Assembly: GCA_008330645.1 (NCBI GenBank)
Contig: VLTN01000009.1
Span: forward strand, 62,001-126,000
Direction: 5' to 3'
DNA from: Cafeteria roenbergensis
Lineage: Eukaryota > Sar > Bigyra > Bicosoecida > Cafeteriaceae
Length of the DNA: 64,000 bases
Shown here one piece after another: positions 44,501 through 55,700 of this stretch. The position numbers and the translations under genes are program-made. Below the pieces are notes generated by a model. That model worked only from the letters and a program-made list of their open reading frames with translations. It searched no databases and was not told the origin of the DNA. Positions within the stretch are counted from its first letter, which is position 1. Every line of letters starts with the position of its first letter.

Positions 44501-47500
44501 TCTAGGTCGCGGGACGACGGCGCAGACATGTGGTCCGCAACGAGGCCGCGAGCCACAAGGTCGAGCACCCGCCAAGCCAGGCCCGCGTTCACGCGCGGAA
44601 CGGCAGCGTGGCCTTGCGACGCCAGAACCTCCTGTTCCGCCTCGCCTCGCGCCAACGCCGCGAGCGTCGCCATGGGTACGTCCGCGGCGCGGACACGTGC
44701 GGAGGCGGAAAATCCCGGGACGGCAAACCGAACGAACACCCAAGCGGCCTTGGTCTGCAGCGACGGCTTGGCTCCGGGCGAAAGGCACCTCGTGGCGCAC
44801 GCCAAGGCAATTTCCACGACACTCGCTCCCGGCCCTGAGGCCCTCTGCGCCTCGCCGGACGGCGCAGTCAGGCTCCACGGAGCAAGCTCCAAGCACTCCT
44901 CTAGCAGCTCCAGCAGGCCCATCGCCGCACCGTCGGTGGACACGGGCTCCGCCCATCGCTTCAGCACATGAAGCCTCTCCAGGACGGCGCTCGCGACTGC
45001 TGAGGGGGACTCCAGCCGGGGCCCGGCACTCCGGCGCGCGCGGTGCGCCGGCGCAGTGCTCAAGTCAGGGCCGGCTGCGCGGCTGCGCGCGTCGGCGAGG
45101 ACAGCCATGAGAATGCGCTGGGCAAAGACAGAGGCGTGCGTGCGGTTGGGCCCCCTGGCCGGGCTGCCAGCAGCCGATGCAGCCAGGGCCGCCGCCGAGC
45201 CCGACATGGGCGACGAAGTGGTGGCCGCACAGGCGCGCAGCAGGGCGGTGGAAACCTTGCTCCAAACCCCGCGCTCAGTCAGCCTCCGCACCACCGACTG
45301 CGGGGCACGAGCAAGCAGCAGCTCGCCAGTGCGCGACTCGCTGGACGCCGGGGCGTGTCCCTCGCCGAGGAGCAACGATACCAGGTCCGGCGACGAAGCA
45401 TCGGTCACCACGTGGAGCCCGGGCAGTTGGACCGCCACGACGGCGCATCGCCTTGCGAGCTGCTCCAGGTGGGGCGGAGCGTCCAGCCCGATGCTTGCAA
45501 CCAGCTTGAGCATGGCCAGCCCCAGCGCGGCCTGCGTGCACTGCGCGCCGTCTTCCTCCGCGGGCCCGTGCCGCAGCACCTCGTCGAGCAGCCGCCCTTC
45601 GCCAATTGGGCCGAGGCAGCCGAGCAGCTGCAGAAGACCCGAGGCCGACTGCAGCCCGAGGCGCGTCTGGGCAAGCGCCGCACCACTCTGCGACTCCGTG
45701 CTGGAGGCTGCGGCAAGGTGTAGCCACTCCCCCAAGGCTGCAGAGATCCGCCCGTGAGCTGTGGGCGGCAAGGACGCCGCCACGGCGCTCGCGATCTCGG
45801 CGGCAAAGTCTGACGCCTCGGCCTGCCCGACGCGCATGAATTCCGCCGTGAGAAAGTGCAACGCCGCCTCTCGGGCCCCGGTGCTGCTTGGCGAGCTTGC
45901 GCTGTGGCCCTGGTCCAGCCACGGACTCACCAGCAGCCCCGCCGCAAGCCCGGCGATGCGGGGCACAGGCAAGCCAGCCGCCCCAAGCAGCACAGCCGCG
46001 TCGGTGCGATCCTCGGCCGCCTCGAGCGCAGACAGCACGAACAAGAGAACGCGGCTGGCTGCGAGCGCGAGCGCTTCTCCGCAAAGCGGCCGCCAGTCGT
46101 CCAGCGTCGGACCACGAGGCGCTGACATACTGCTCGGCGACAGAGCCGTCTCAAGGAGAAACGCGGCGGACTGGACGGCCCAAACGCCGGCCGTCGGTTG
46201 CCCGCTCGCGCCCTCGCCGTCGTCTGCCGCCGTCTCCGAGCTGTGGCGCCCTCGCTTGGCTGCGCGGGAGGGCTTGCCGTCGTGGCGCAGGCCGCGAGGT
46301 GACAGCACCTCCGCGGGCGCAGCGAGTCCCCGGCGCAGCGCCCATCGGAAGGCGTCAAGCGCGCCGCTGACCCTTCCGAGGAACGTCCTTACGCTGCCAA
46401 TGCAGCGCGGCTGCACGCACGGGTGCGCTGCCAGCGCTGGCCGCACGAAGACTGGCTGGGGAGGCCACGGCACCGCTGCGCCTTGCAGCACGTAGAATAG
46501 GGCTTCCGGCCCACTTACAAGCCACTCCGGCACGCCAGTGGGCCCTGCAGCCCGTGCCCCATCGCCGGGCCCGCAGCTCACCAGACTCTCGGCTCCTTGC
46601 GCGCTCGGGTGGCAGTCCTGCCAGCGGCGGCGAAAATCGAGAGCTGACGTGCTCCAGCCCTTGGATTCGCTTCCTCGAAGGACGAGGGTGCGCGCCCACT
46701 CAGCGGATGTCGTGGCCGCGGTGGCCGGCAGCACTTGACAGATGCTGTCGAGCAGCGCAGCGCACTTGCGCCTGGCATGAGTGGCAGGCGACCCGGCTTG
46801 CAGCAAGAGCCAAAACGCAAAACGGGGGCTTCCCGACAGGAGCCCCGGCGTCGCAGAATCCGGCACCTCGCCCAAGTCGCGCGCATCCAGCACTCCCGAC
46901 TTTGCCCGGGCGAGATATCCGCGAACGATCCTGCCCAGAGCATCCACTGCCACTGCAGACGCCTCTGCAGTGCCCATGGCGCGAACGTCGGTTTCCGACA
47001 ACCGCAAGCTGACGATGAACGCCTCCAGCAACGGAAGGGCGACCGGCCCTGCTGCCTCGGGCTGCTCGCGCAGCCACCGATGTGCTCGAACGACCACCTG
47101 GGCCGCGCCCAGGCGCGCGAACGGACTCGGCTGCCTTGCCAAGGCGATGACCCGACGAAGCAACGCTTGGGGCTGAAAAGGGGCCGCGCTCGGCTCGCTG
47201 TGTCGCCCGCGCGCGCCGGCGTGCGCGAGCGAGCCGCCCGTGCTGCGCAAGCTCCACACGAGCAGCTCGCCGAAGCAGAGCGCAGAAAAGCGGCGCCGGG
47301 CCGCGTCGTGCGACTCCAGGCCACTGCAAACGCTGTCCACAAAGGTCCCCGGCGCGGTTTTCAGCTTGCCCCCTCGGGAAAAGTAGCGGGCGAGCTGGAG
47401 ACAAAAGGTACTGAACAACTCTTTGACCAAATTGTCGCGGTCCGTCGCAAGCTGGAGCACGCAAGGGAGCGTTGCCGCCAATGCAAGGTCGTGAGCCTGA

Positions 47501-50500
47501 CCCGCTCCCGCCGAATCCGCGTGTCCAAGGCAAAGCATGCACATCGCATGCAACAGCTCGCCCGCTGCGCTGCGCGTCTGCCGGCTCTCGACTGAGCCCT
47601 TGGCTAGCTCCATCAGCCGCGGGAGAATTGCCCCGATACGGACGTCAACGCGCCTGCCGCCCATGGGCAACGCAACGACCACTTGCTCTGCTCCCGCGAA
47701 TGCCATCCCCGCTTGCCTTGCGCTTGCAGCCCTGGACACGGACTCATGAGCAGCGCCCCCAAGAAACGCCAGCAGCTGTGCGATGCGGCGTCGCAGAGGG
47801 AGGCCCGCCTCTTGCGCGCGGCGGCTGCTGCCTGCATCGCGAGCAGGCGAAGGGCGAATCGCTTGAGCGGCAGCCGATTGTGCGGTGCTCTCTCGCCAGC
47901 CTGTCTGGCTGGCGGGAGGCATCCTGCCGCTGGCCGCGTCCTCGAAGCCAGGCCCTCCAGCCGCGCTCCGGGCGTCGTGCGCAGACCCCAGCCGCTCGAG
48001 CAGCCGCCCCAGCGCCGGCGCAAGCTCGCTGGCATGGGAATGCAGCAGACCGGGAGAGTCCCTCCGCCAAGTCTCGAGAGTTTGCACTGCCGAGGCTTGC
48101 ACCCGTGCCGAGCGAGCACTCGCTGCAGCGTTCAAGTTGAGGGCCGTGCAGACAGCCTGCGATGCCCGGGCGCCGCCGCAGACGGATGGTGGCAGCAGCA
48201 TCAAGAACTCGACAGCCGCCAGCAGCGTTTCGCCTTGGTATTGCTTGCACCGGGCAGCCGCGTCTGCCGCCAGCCGCCTCAGAGCGACAACTGCCGCTTC
48301 GGACAGGCGGCAGCACAAGCCCTTGCTTTCCGCGGAAAAAAATCCGGTTTGGGCCTGCAGTGCAGGATTGCAAGACGCCGGGGAGCCGCACGCCCGGACC
48401 CAAGCGGAGGCGAGCTTGTAGGAGCCAGACACATGGGGAAACCTAGATACTAACTCGGCGCAAACATCCACCCCACGGTCGGCCCACCGTAAGGCGTCTG
48501 ACTTGGGCACCCCGGGAATCAGCCGCTCGATGGCATCCACTGCCGACAAGAATGTGCTCCACGAGGATGGGCTCCGAGGCACCACTGCAGTGGCCGCTGC
48601 GGCGACCGTATCGAGGCGCGCGCTGCCTGGCTCAACACGGCCCAGAGCTGCTCCGCTGAGCGTGACTTCTGCGATTGCTGCGGCCGCCTCTTCGCGGTCT
48701 TGTCCACCAGCCGCCACGTGGGTGCAACGCACAGCCAAGCTGAGGTCGCACGCCAGCAGCACGCCGAGAACTCGGCGCATCACGGCATCGAACACGAGAG
48801 CAGACGCCGGCGCGCCCGCGGAACCAGGGAGGGAGGAGGAGCCCGACCTGGCCTCCTTGCAGCTTTGCGCCGGACGGCGAGGACCGCTGTCATCCATGCT
48901 CCGGCTTGACGGCGAGACGCCTCGCAACCCCGTCGCCGCTTCGGCGTCGGAAGCTGAGGGCCCTGGGCGGCAGAGAGCGGCAATCATGGGGACGACCTCG
49001 AACACCTGACGCAGCTCGCGCTCGCCAGATCTCGGATGTGTGAGGCGCAAAGCAGGGTTCGCGTCGGCAAGGCACTCCTCCACCAACCGCGATGCAAGTT
49101 CGTCCAAGCAGTCCCAGAACGGCCAGCCAATCGGATGCAGAGCGCGCAAAAAGGCGCCCACTGCGTCAGTCACTTGCTCCCTTCCTGCTTCGTTGTCTGT
49201 CATCGTCACGTACGTCGGCACGAGACCGACAGCCAAGGCGCTCATGTGGCGCACAAGCCTGCCCGAGATGTCCTTCGCAGGAAGCAGCCGGCAAAACGCC
49301 GACAGCGCACACAGAACCTCGGCGTTGTGCTTTGCCCAAGCTGCGCTCGACTGTACCGCTGGGCTTGCCGCTGCAGCTGTCGACCTCCAAGCCGGGGCAC
49401 CACCATCAGAAGCTCCGTTTCCCCAGGCTGGCTCGCCCGCCAAAGAGCGTGCGTCGTCCTGCGATGATTTGTCGCCAACCTCCGCCAGCCGGGTCCTGCC
49501 CTCGGCCGCGGCTTCCTCGGCGAGGGCCATCAGTCGCTCCAGCCAGTCGCCAGTTGCCTCCGGGCCGAGTTGCGCAACGATACGGGGGGCCAGACGTCCG
49601 AAGCCGCGGACTGCAAGCCGAATGTCGTCCGCACGAATGGTTGCCATGCCCACACCAAAAGAGGAGCCGGATGCAAGCCTGCCCGCAGTTGCCAACTGGC
49701 GCTCGTACTCGCTCATGACACCCTCAAGCATCGAGGAAAACCTCGAGTACAGAGCATGATACAGCAGCTCTCTCTGCTCAGGCGCCAAGGAGCTTTCCTC
49801 CGCTCCAGTTCTCGTTGCCGCACAAAGCACTTGCGAAGCGGCTTCAAACGCGGTTGATGCCGCCTGCCGAACTCCAAGGTGACTCAGGCGGCGCAAAGCG
49901 TGCAGGCGTGCAAGGAGAGACTCTGAGGCGCCCCCGGCCGGCAGCGCAGCCGGTGAACCGTGCGCCTCAGCGGCGGCAAGGATCTCAAGACGCGCGAGCT
50001 GGGCTCGGAACAGGCAGGCATGGGCAGATACTAGGCGCATCCCAGCGAGGGCCACTCGGTGCCGCTGACCCGCAGGCGAGGCGGGAGAAATCCAAACGGC
50101 TTGCATCACCACATTGGCAAACAAGGACTCAAAGCCAAAAGTGGCACTCCCTCGGCAATCGCTGTGTTCTGCCAGTTCTGGCAGGCGTGGGTCTGCCAGC
50201 AGCAGCAACCTGAGGCACTCCAACGAACCTTCGATCACTGGCTCTCGCTGCGTGCCGCGCCGAGCAGTCCGTTGTTCGGCCAACGTAGCACAGGTCAGCT
50301 TGAATGCGTCCAGAACAGCAGCATCGCCCAGCGACTGGCGATACCGCACGACCACTTGGCCAACCAGATGCCGGGCCATCCCATCCGTAGTGTCTCGCAG
50401 TCGCCCAGCGACGCTCCGCCCATCGATCCAGCGGAGGGCTTGATCGAGCAACTCCACCGGCTCCACAGCATCGGCAGTGGCGGGCTCGGAGGAAACAAGC

Positions 50501-50988
50501 CAACAGAGCGTAGAGAGCGCCTCCGTGCCGGAGGGACTGTGGTGCAGCGCTGCGGCCGGAAAGGCTGCGACGATGCTTTGGCGAAGCGGTCCCAGAAACG
50601 GGACGGAATCGGTCGGACCCAAGGCATCCAACAGTTGAGGCATGAGTGCCCAAAGGCGCTGCCGGGCGGACCCAAGCGCCCGGCGCCACGCTGGGTCTTG
50701 GTTTGCCTGCGTGAGGGTCGACCGCGCAGCCCAACCGAGCAAGCTGCCAGGCCGCTCGCGGCAGTGCTCGCCTTCGGCGCGCAAGAAGAACAGACCAGCG
50801 AGCGCATCGATCCCCATGGACGCCGCGGAAGAGTCCAAGGCACGAGTCACCAGCCCTTCTAGAGACGCGATGGCCGCAGCGGTTTGTTCTGGCGTCACAT
50901 CGGCACGCTCGCCGCACGCTCCGGCAAGGGCAGCGAAAAGGTCCTGGACGTGCAAACGGGCTTCGTCAACGAAGTCGCTCGCAGACAT
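32965..50988 (-). CDS. PRKDC: DNA-PKcs homologue (DNA-dependent protein kinase catalytic subunit)
   Basis: Giant nuclear PI3K-like Ser/Thr kinase which, with Ku, acts in double-strand-break end joining. Intronless, about 6,007 residues (human ~4,128). N-terminal HEAT cradle includes a segment like human ELSIAIRGYG (DDIRLAVRGFGRL, ~residue 455). The FAT entry is FRRYRRGELPDVQFPF (Tyr ~3853), near-diagnostic of DNA-PKcs (human YRHGDLPDIQ). Kinase: RRPRRVTGLGSDERPRQMLV, then KAGEDLRLDQRIE (Lys ~5489), GIGDRHPDNF (catalytic Asp ~5682), PIDFGYAFGFATSHLPVPEL (DFG Asp ~5701). FATC ends in LATDPNIMIRQWQGLALFL, matching the human ATDPNILGRTWEG. All catalytic residues are present. An SQ/TQ-rich linker (3613-3805) precedes FAT. 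Long Ala/Gly/Ser insertions with triplet tracts account for the extra size. The start MSASDFVDEARL at 50988 is preferred because the frame upstream to 51219 is not HEAT-like. Confidence 0.96.
35135..35177. repeat. GAG triplet tract encoding poly-Ser in DNA-PKcs
   Basis: Near-perfect GAG triplets (plus strand) read as a serine run on the minus strand, in the region between the FAT domain and the kinase. Confidence 0.9.
37465..37508. repeat. GAG/GAC triplet tract encoding Ser-rich run in DNA-PKcs
   Basis: Imperfect GAG/GAC triplets encode a serine run broken by Phe on the minus strand, within the FAT region insertions. Confidence 0.85.
39560..40165 (-). other. SQ/TQ cluster of the DNA-PKcs linker
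   Basis: Eight or so Ser-Gln or Thr-Gln dipeptides fall between residues ~3613 (FSTQVLDP) and ~3805 (LLRSQPTS), including ASQAGG, GASQGDG, FQRTQAGG, ASQSQA and ATSQATL. The segment sits about 50 residues before the FAT entry motif. That is the position of the human ABCDE autophosphorylation cluster around Thr2609. SQ/TQ is the consensus of DNA-PK/ATM/ATR kinases. Homology of individual sites is not established. Confidence 0.75.
40624..40652. repeat. CCG/GCC triplet tract encoding poly-Gly in DNA-PKcs
   Basis: Pure CCG triplets on the plus strand that read as a glycine run on the minus strand, just after an Asp/Glu-rich stretch, in the M-HEAT region. Confidence 0.85.
41481..41545. repeat. GAC/GAT triplet tract encoding poly-Ser in DNA-PKcs
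   Basis: About 21 GAC/GAT triplets on the plus strand, the longest triplet tract in the window. On the minus strand they give a serine run of about 20-25 residues in the M-HEAT region. On the plus strand it would be poly-Asp, but that frame is not coding. Confidence 0.9.
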
Positions 50989-52704
50989 GAAGCGGCAGCA
51001 CGTTCGCGGCAAAGCCGCGCTTGGCGGGGCGGGGGATGGGGGCGAAGCTTGCTCGCCAGTCGCCCACAGAGGCGAGAAAACACACGCGTGGGTGCAGTGA
51101 GTGTGAGTGACCAGCGCCGACCTGGCAGAGCCGCAGTTGCAATGTGCCGTAAAGGCCTTTGGCAGACAAAGACGCGGCTGCAATTCGGGGCGTTCCAGAG
51201 CTTGCCGCGAGATGGGCAACGCTCGGGAGCGTCATTTGCCTCTCGCGTCTGAGACCGCTGTACTGCATGGCAACTGCGGTTGACGAAGGGGTGCTCGGCT
51301 CCTGACGACCAAAACAACCGAGCCGAGGCTTCAAACTGGAGGACTGGCCTCATCAGGCTGCAAATCAGCCGCGTGATGCAAAGCATGAGGGCCGAGGACC
51401 AGAGCGCCCTGCTAAGGCTTCCGCTGCAAGGCGTGAAGGGGTAGTAGCCGCCTTGGCTTGGCCTTGACAAGTTGGCCAGATGACACACGACGGCAAATTA
51501 CTCTTTGTTGTGTGATGACAATCTTGTGCTGCTGTCTCCTCGAGCTGAGCGGCCGCCGCCCTCAGATGCGGCAACGACCCCGGGCCCGCTCTGCCCCACG
51601 GCGAGCGCGGGCCACCCGACCCGCTCGCAAGTTCGCCTTCTGGGGCACACCGGCTCCAGTCCAAAAGGGGGCTCACCGGCCGTATCCCGTACCCGCACGC
51701 ACACACGCCCCGTGTGGTGTGTGTGTGAGCCCGGCTCAATCGTTTGACCCCTCCCTCCCGTCCCTCGGGCGACCCCGTGTGGTCCCCGCCGCGCCGAACT
51801 TTAGCCATTTGGGTCAACATCGGTCCTTCACCCGCACGTCCATACAGGTAAGCTCTACCAGTGTGTGTGCTGGAATGGGACTGCAGTTACATCCCGCCAG
51901 GTCAGGTACTATGTTGCACTATGGCGCGCATGCTCCGTCTGCTCTCGCAGCAATGAAGCTCAAAGCAGATCCAGATGTCAGACATGGTCATCGCTTCGGG
52001 CAATACCCGCCAAATTCGTCCCACGCGCTCAAGTCGTTCCATCACAGACTGCGCGGCGCGCGGGCCTCCGTTAGTAAGGACTGGCCTTTGCCTGCTTCAA
52101 TTGGTCAGACCGTTTGGAGCTGAGAGTCGAGATTTTGGGGTATTCGCTCTTGCGTGCTGTTTTCCTTCTGTTTGGCAGAGTGGAGGCGAGAATCGCCGCT
52201 GCTGACCTAGTCGCAAAAGGTTCGGCTTGGCGGGGACCGCCAGGGTCGCCCGAGGGACGGGAGGGTGGGTCAAACGAGTTCACGCACACACCACACCGGG
52301 CGCGCGCGCGAGACGGGTCGGAGGGTACGCCCGGGAAGCCCACGCGGGCTTGAGCACCGGTTGCGCTCGCTTCTTGACGGGCGCAAACGATTGACGTTCG
52401 GCGAGGTGCAGCTCTGCCGTAGAAAGCAGAGCCACATGCGCTCGCGAGGTTTTGCGGTAGCGTTTCGACGCCGACCAAGTTGAACAGCAGCCCTAGATTT
52501 CGATCATTTCCAATACACCACCAAAGGCGGCTGGAACCGCAGCGCAACACGTGTGTTTATGGGTTGACTGTGTGAGTTTTGCATTGTCGCGACACAACCA
52601 TTGAAGTCGAAAAGATTGAAATGATCCAACACGCAAAAGCAAACAGGCGTCAGCAAGCCGCCGCCTTGACCGAAAGCAAAACAGAGCAGCTGACCAACCA
52701 AAGC
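50989..52704. other. Intergenic region between the DNA-PKcs start and the repeat-protein stop
   Basis: 1.7 kb of clearly lower GC than the flanking genes. It must contain the DNA-PKcs promoter (near 51 kb) and the 3' end of the repeat gene. The only structured element is the inverted repeat at 51711-52297. I see no tRNA-like cloverleaf and no open frame with protein-like composition; the frame 51458-52123 (+) looks like chance. A perfect donor-like CAG|GTAAG lies at 51845-51852 (+), without a recognisable coding exon. Confidence 0.6.
51711..52297. repeat. Inverted repeat, ~90-bp arms around a ~410-bp loop
   Basis: Left arm 51711-51803 and right arm 52215-52297 are reverse complements at roughly 90% identity, apart from a small gap. 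Both contain, in opposite orientation, TCGTTTGACCC, then CCTCCCGTCCCTCGGGCGAC, then GGTCCCCGCC and GCCGAAC, and both carry a GTGTGGTGTGTG stretch at the outer end. Weak similarity continues inward for about 30 bp (GGTCAACATCGG versus GGTCAGCAGCGG). It could be a foldback/MITE-like element or two oppositely oriented copies of a short dispersed repeat or promoter block. No target-site duplication is obvious. Confidence 0.8.
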
Positions 52705-55700
52705 TCAGGAGGGTGTCTTTGGCGTCAAAATCACAAACAGCGAGTACACGTCCGATGTGCTGAACGCCAAGTCTGTCGTTGGGTGATGGTTGCATGCAAC
52801 GATCTCGAGCTCCGAGGTTGCGGGCGTTTTGACCTTCGCTCGAAGCGTGAATTGACGAGAATCCGAAGTTGTGCCCAGCGGCGAAATGAACACGACATCT
52901 GAAGTCGAAGCCGCCCAACTCATACTCGAACTGAGGGTGCTGAGGGTAACCGAGTACGTCGCGCAGGTTTGCGCGGTCAAGTCTGTCGCGCTAAGCTCCG
53001 CCGTGAACTGACCAACAACGAATCCACGCGACTGGCTTCCGGCAGATCCGATGGAGACGTACCCGTCCGTGCCGGAGCCGGTGCCCTCCGAAATCACCAC
53101 ATTCCCGCCAATCAAAGCAGTGCCACCAGCGATGATGGAAACAGAGCCACCGGTGCCAGAGCCCGTCCCAGTTCCGGTGCCGGGAGCAATGGTGATGCTT
53201 CCAGAGTTGAGCTTGTTTTCACTCACGATGGAAACGCCAGATGAGCCCTGAAGCGTGACCGCATCCGTGTCCGACATCAAAGAGAGAGCGCCAGAAGTGG
53301 AAGAGAGCAGAACGTCGTTGGTTGCCGACATGGACAGCGCAGCCGATGCGGCAGAAATCGTCAAGGTCGAAGGGGCCAATGTGATGAAGTCTTGACCAGC
53401 CGAGTTCTGCAAAACAACGTTGCCACCATTCGCAGGAGCTGTGCCGGCACCAGGAACCAGCGAAATAGAGCCACCATCGAACGACGCTGACGAAGCATCG
53501 CCTGCCTGGAGAAGCAAGGAACCGGCAGCCCCATCGGTAGCAGCGCCCGTGACAACCGAGATGGACCCTGAAACCCCCGACTGAGTCGTGCCCGTCGACA
53601 GCATCAGCCACCCGCTCACGCCCGCAGACGAAGCGTCCGACGACGACACCAACACGTGACCCGACGACGACGACGACCCGGCGCCGCTCACCACCGACAC
53701 GTGCCCGCCCTCGTACCGAGTGTCAGTCGTGGACCCCGCCGACACCACCACGTTGCCGCCCGACCCGCCAGACGACGTCCCCGCGCTCACAGACACCGAC
53801 CCGCCCGGCCCGCTGTTCGTCGACCCCACGCCCACCGACACCGACCCCGCAGCGCCCCCGGTGGCCGCGCCAGTCGACACCACCACGCTCCCGGCCGTGC
53901 CCGCCGTGGACGCGCCGCTCAGCACCGACACCGCACCCGACGCACCCGACTGCGTCGTGCCCGTCGACAGCGTCAGCCACCCGCTCACGCCCGCAGACGA
54001 AGCGTCCGACGACGACACCAACACGTGACCCGACGACGACGACGACCCGGCGCCGCTCACCACCGACACGTGCCCGCCCTCGTACCGAGTGTCAGTCGTG
54101 GACCCCGCCGACACCACCACGTTGCCGCCCGACCCGCCAGACGACGTCCCCGCGCTCACGGCCACGCTGCCGCCCGACCCGCCAGACGACGTCCCCGCGC
54201 TCACGGCCACGCTGCCGCCCGACCCGCCAGACGACGTCCCCGCGCTCACAGACACCGACCCGCCCGACCCGCTGTTCGTCGACCCCACGCCCACCGACAC
54301 CGACCCCGCAGCGCCCCCGGTGGCCGCACCAGTCGACACCACCACGCTCCCGGCCGTGCCCGCCGTGGACGCGCCGCTCAGCACCGACACTGCACCCGAC
54401 GCACCCGACTGCGTCGTGCCCGTCGACAGCGTCAGCCACCCGCTCACGCCCGCAGACGAAGCGTCCGACGACGACACCAACACGTGACCCGACGACGACG
54501 ACGAACCGCCGCCGCTCACCACCGACACGTGCCCGCCCTCGTACCGAGTGTCAGTCGTGGACCCCGCCGACACCACCACGTTGCCGCCCGACCCGCCAGA
54601 CGACGTCCCCGCGCTCACAGACACCGACCCGCCCGACCCGCTGTTCGTCGACCCCACGCCCACCGACACCGACCCCGCAGCGCCCCCGGTGGCCGCACCA
54701 GTCGACACCACCACGCTCCCGGCCGTGCCCGCCGTGGATGCGCCGCTCAGCACCGACACCGCACCCGACGCACCCGACTGCGTCGTGCCCGTCGACAGCG
54801 TCAGCCACCCGCTCACGCCCGCAGACGAAGCGTCCGACGACGACACCAACACGTGACCCGACGACGACGACGAACCGCCGCCGCTCACCACCGACACGTG
54901 CCCGCCCTCGTACCGAGTGTCAGTCGTGGACCCCGCCGACACCACCACGTTGCCGCCCGACCCGCCAGACGACGTCCCCGCGCTCACGGCCACGCTGCCG
55001 CCCGACCCGCCAGACGACGTCCCCGCGCTCACGGCCACGCTGCCGCCCGACCCGCCAGACGACGTCCCCGCGCTCACAGACACCGACCCGCCCGGCCCGC
55101 TGTTCGTCGACCCCACGCCCACCGACACCGACCCCGCAGCGCCCCCGGTGGCCGCACCAGTCGACACCACCACGCTCCCGGCCGTGCCCGCCGTGGACGC
55201 GCCGCTCAGCACCGACACCGCACCCGACGCACCCGACTGCGTCGTGCCCGTCGACAGCGTCAGCCACCCGCTCACGCCCGCAGACGAAGCGTCCGACGAC
55301 GACACCAACACGTGACCCGACGACGACGACGACCCGCCGCCGCTCACCACCGACACGTGCCCGCCCTCGTACCGAGTGTCAGTCGTGGACCCCGCCGACA
55401 CCACCACGTTGCCGCCCGACCCGCCAGACGACGTCCCCGCGCTCACGGCCACGCTGCCGCCCGACCCGCCAGACGACGTCCCCGCGCTCACAGACACCGA
55501 CCCGCCCGGCCCGCTGTTCGTCGACCCCACGCCCACCGACACCGACCCCGCAGCGCCCCCCGGTGGCCGCACCAGTCGACACCACCACGCTCCCGGCCGT
55601 GCCCGCCGTGGACGCGCCGCTCAGCACCGACACCGCACCCGACGCACCCGACTGCGTCGTGCCCGTCGACAGCGTCAGCCACCCGCTCACGCCCGCAGAC

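Noticed and set aside
50989-51219. 77-residue N-terminal extension of DNA-PKcs
   Set aside because: In frame, but Cys/His/Pro-rich and not HEAT-like, overlapping the likely promoter. MSASDFVDEARL at 50988 is the more plausible start.
51458-52123. Plus-strand open frame of ~220 codons in the intergenic region
   Set aside because: Crosses the inverted repeat, has no recognisable motif and has chance-like composition.
52215-52230. GGTTCGGC as a tRNA B-box
   Set aside because: Does not match the GGTTCGANTCC consensus, and no A-box or cloverleaf surrounds it; it is part of an inverted-repeat arm.
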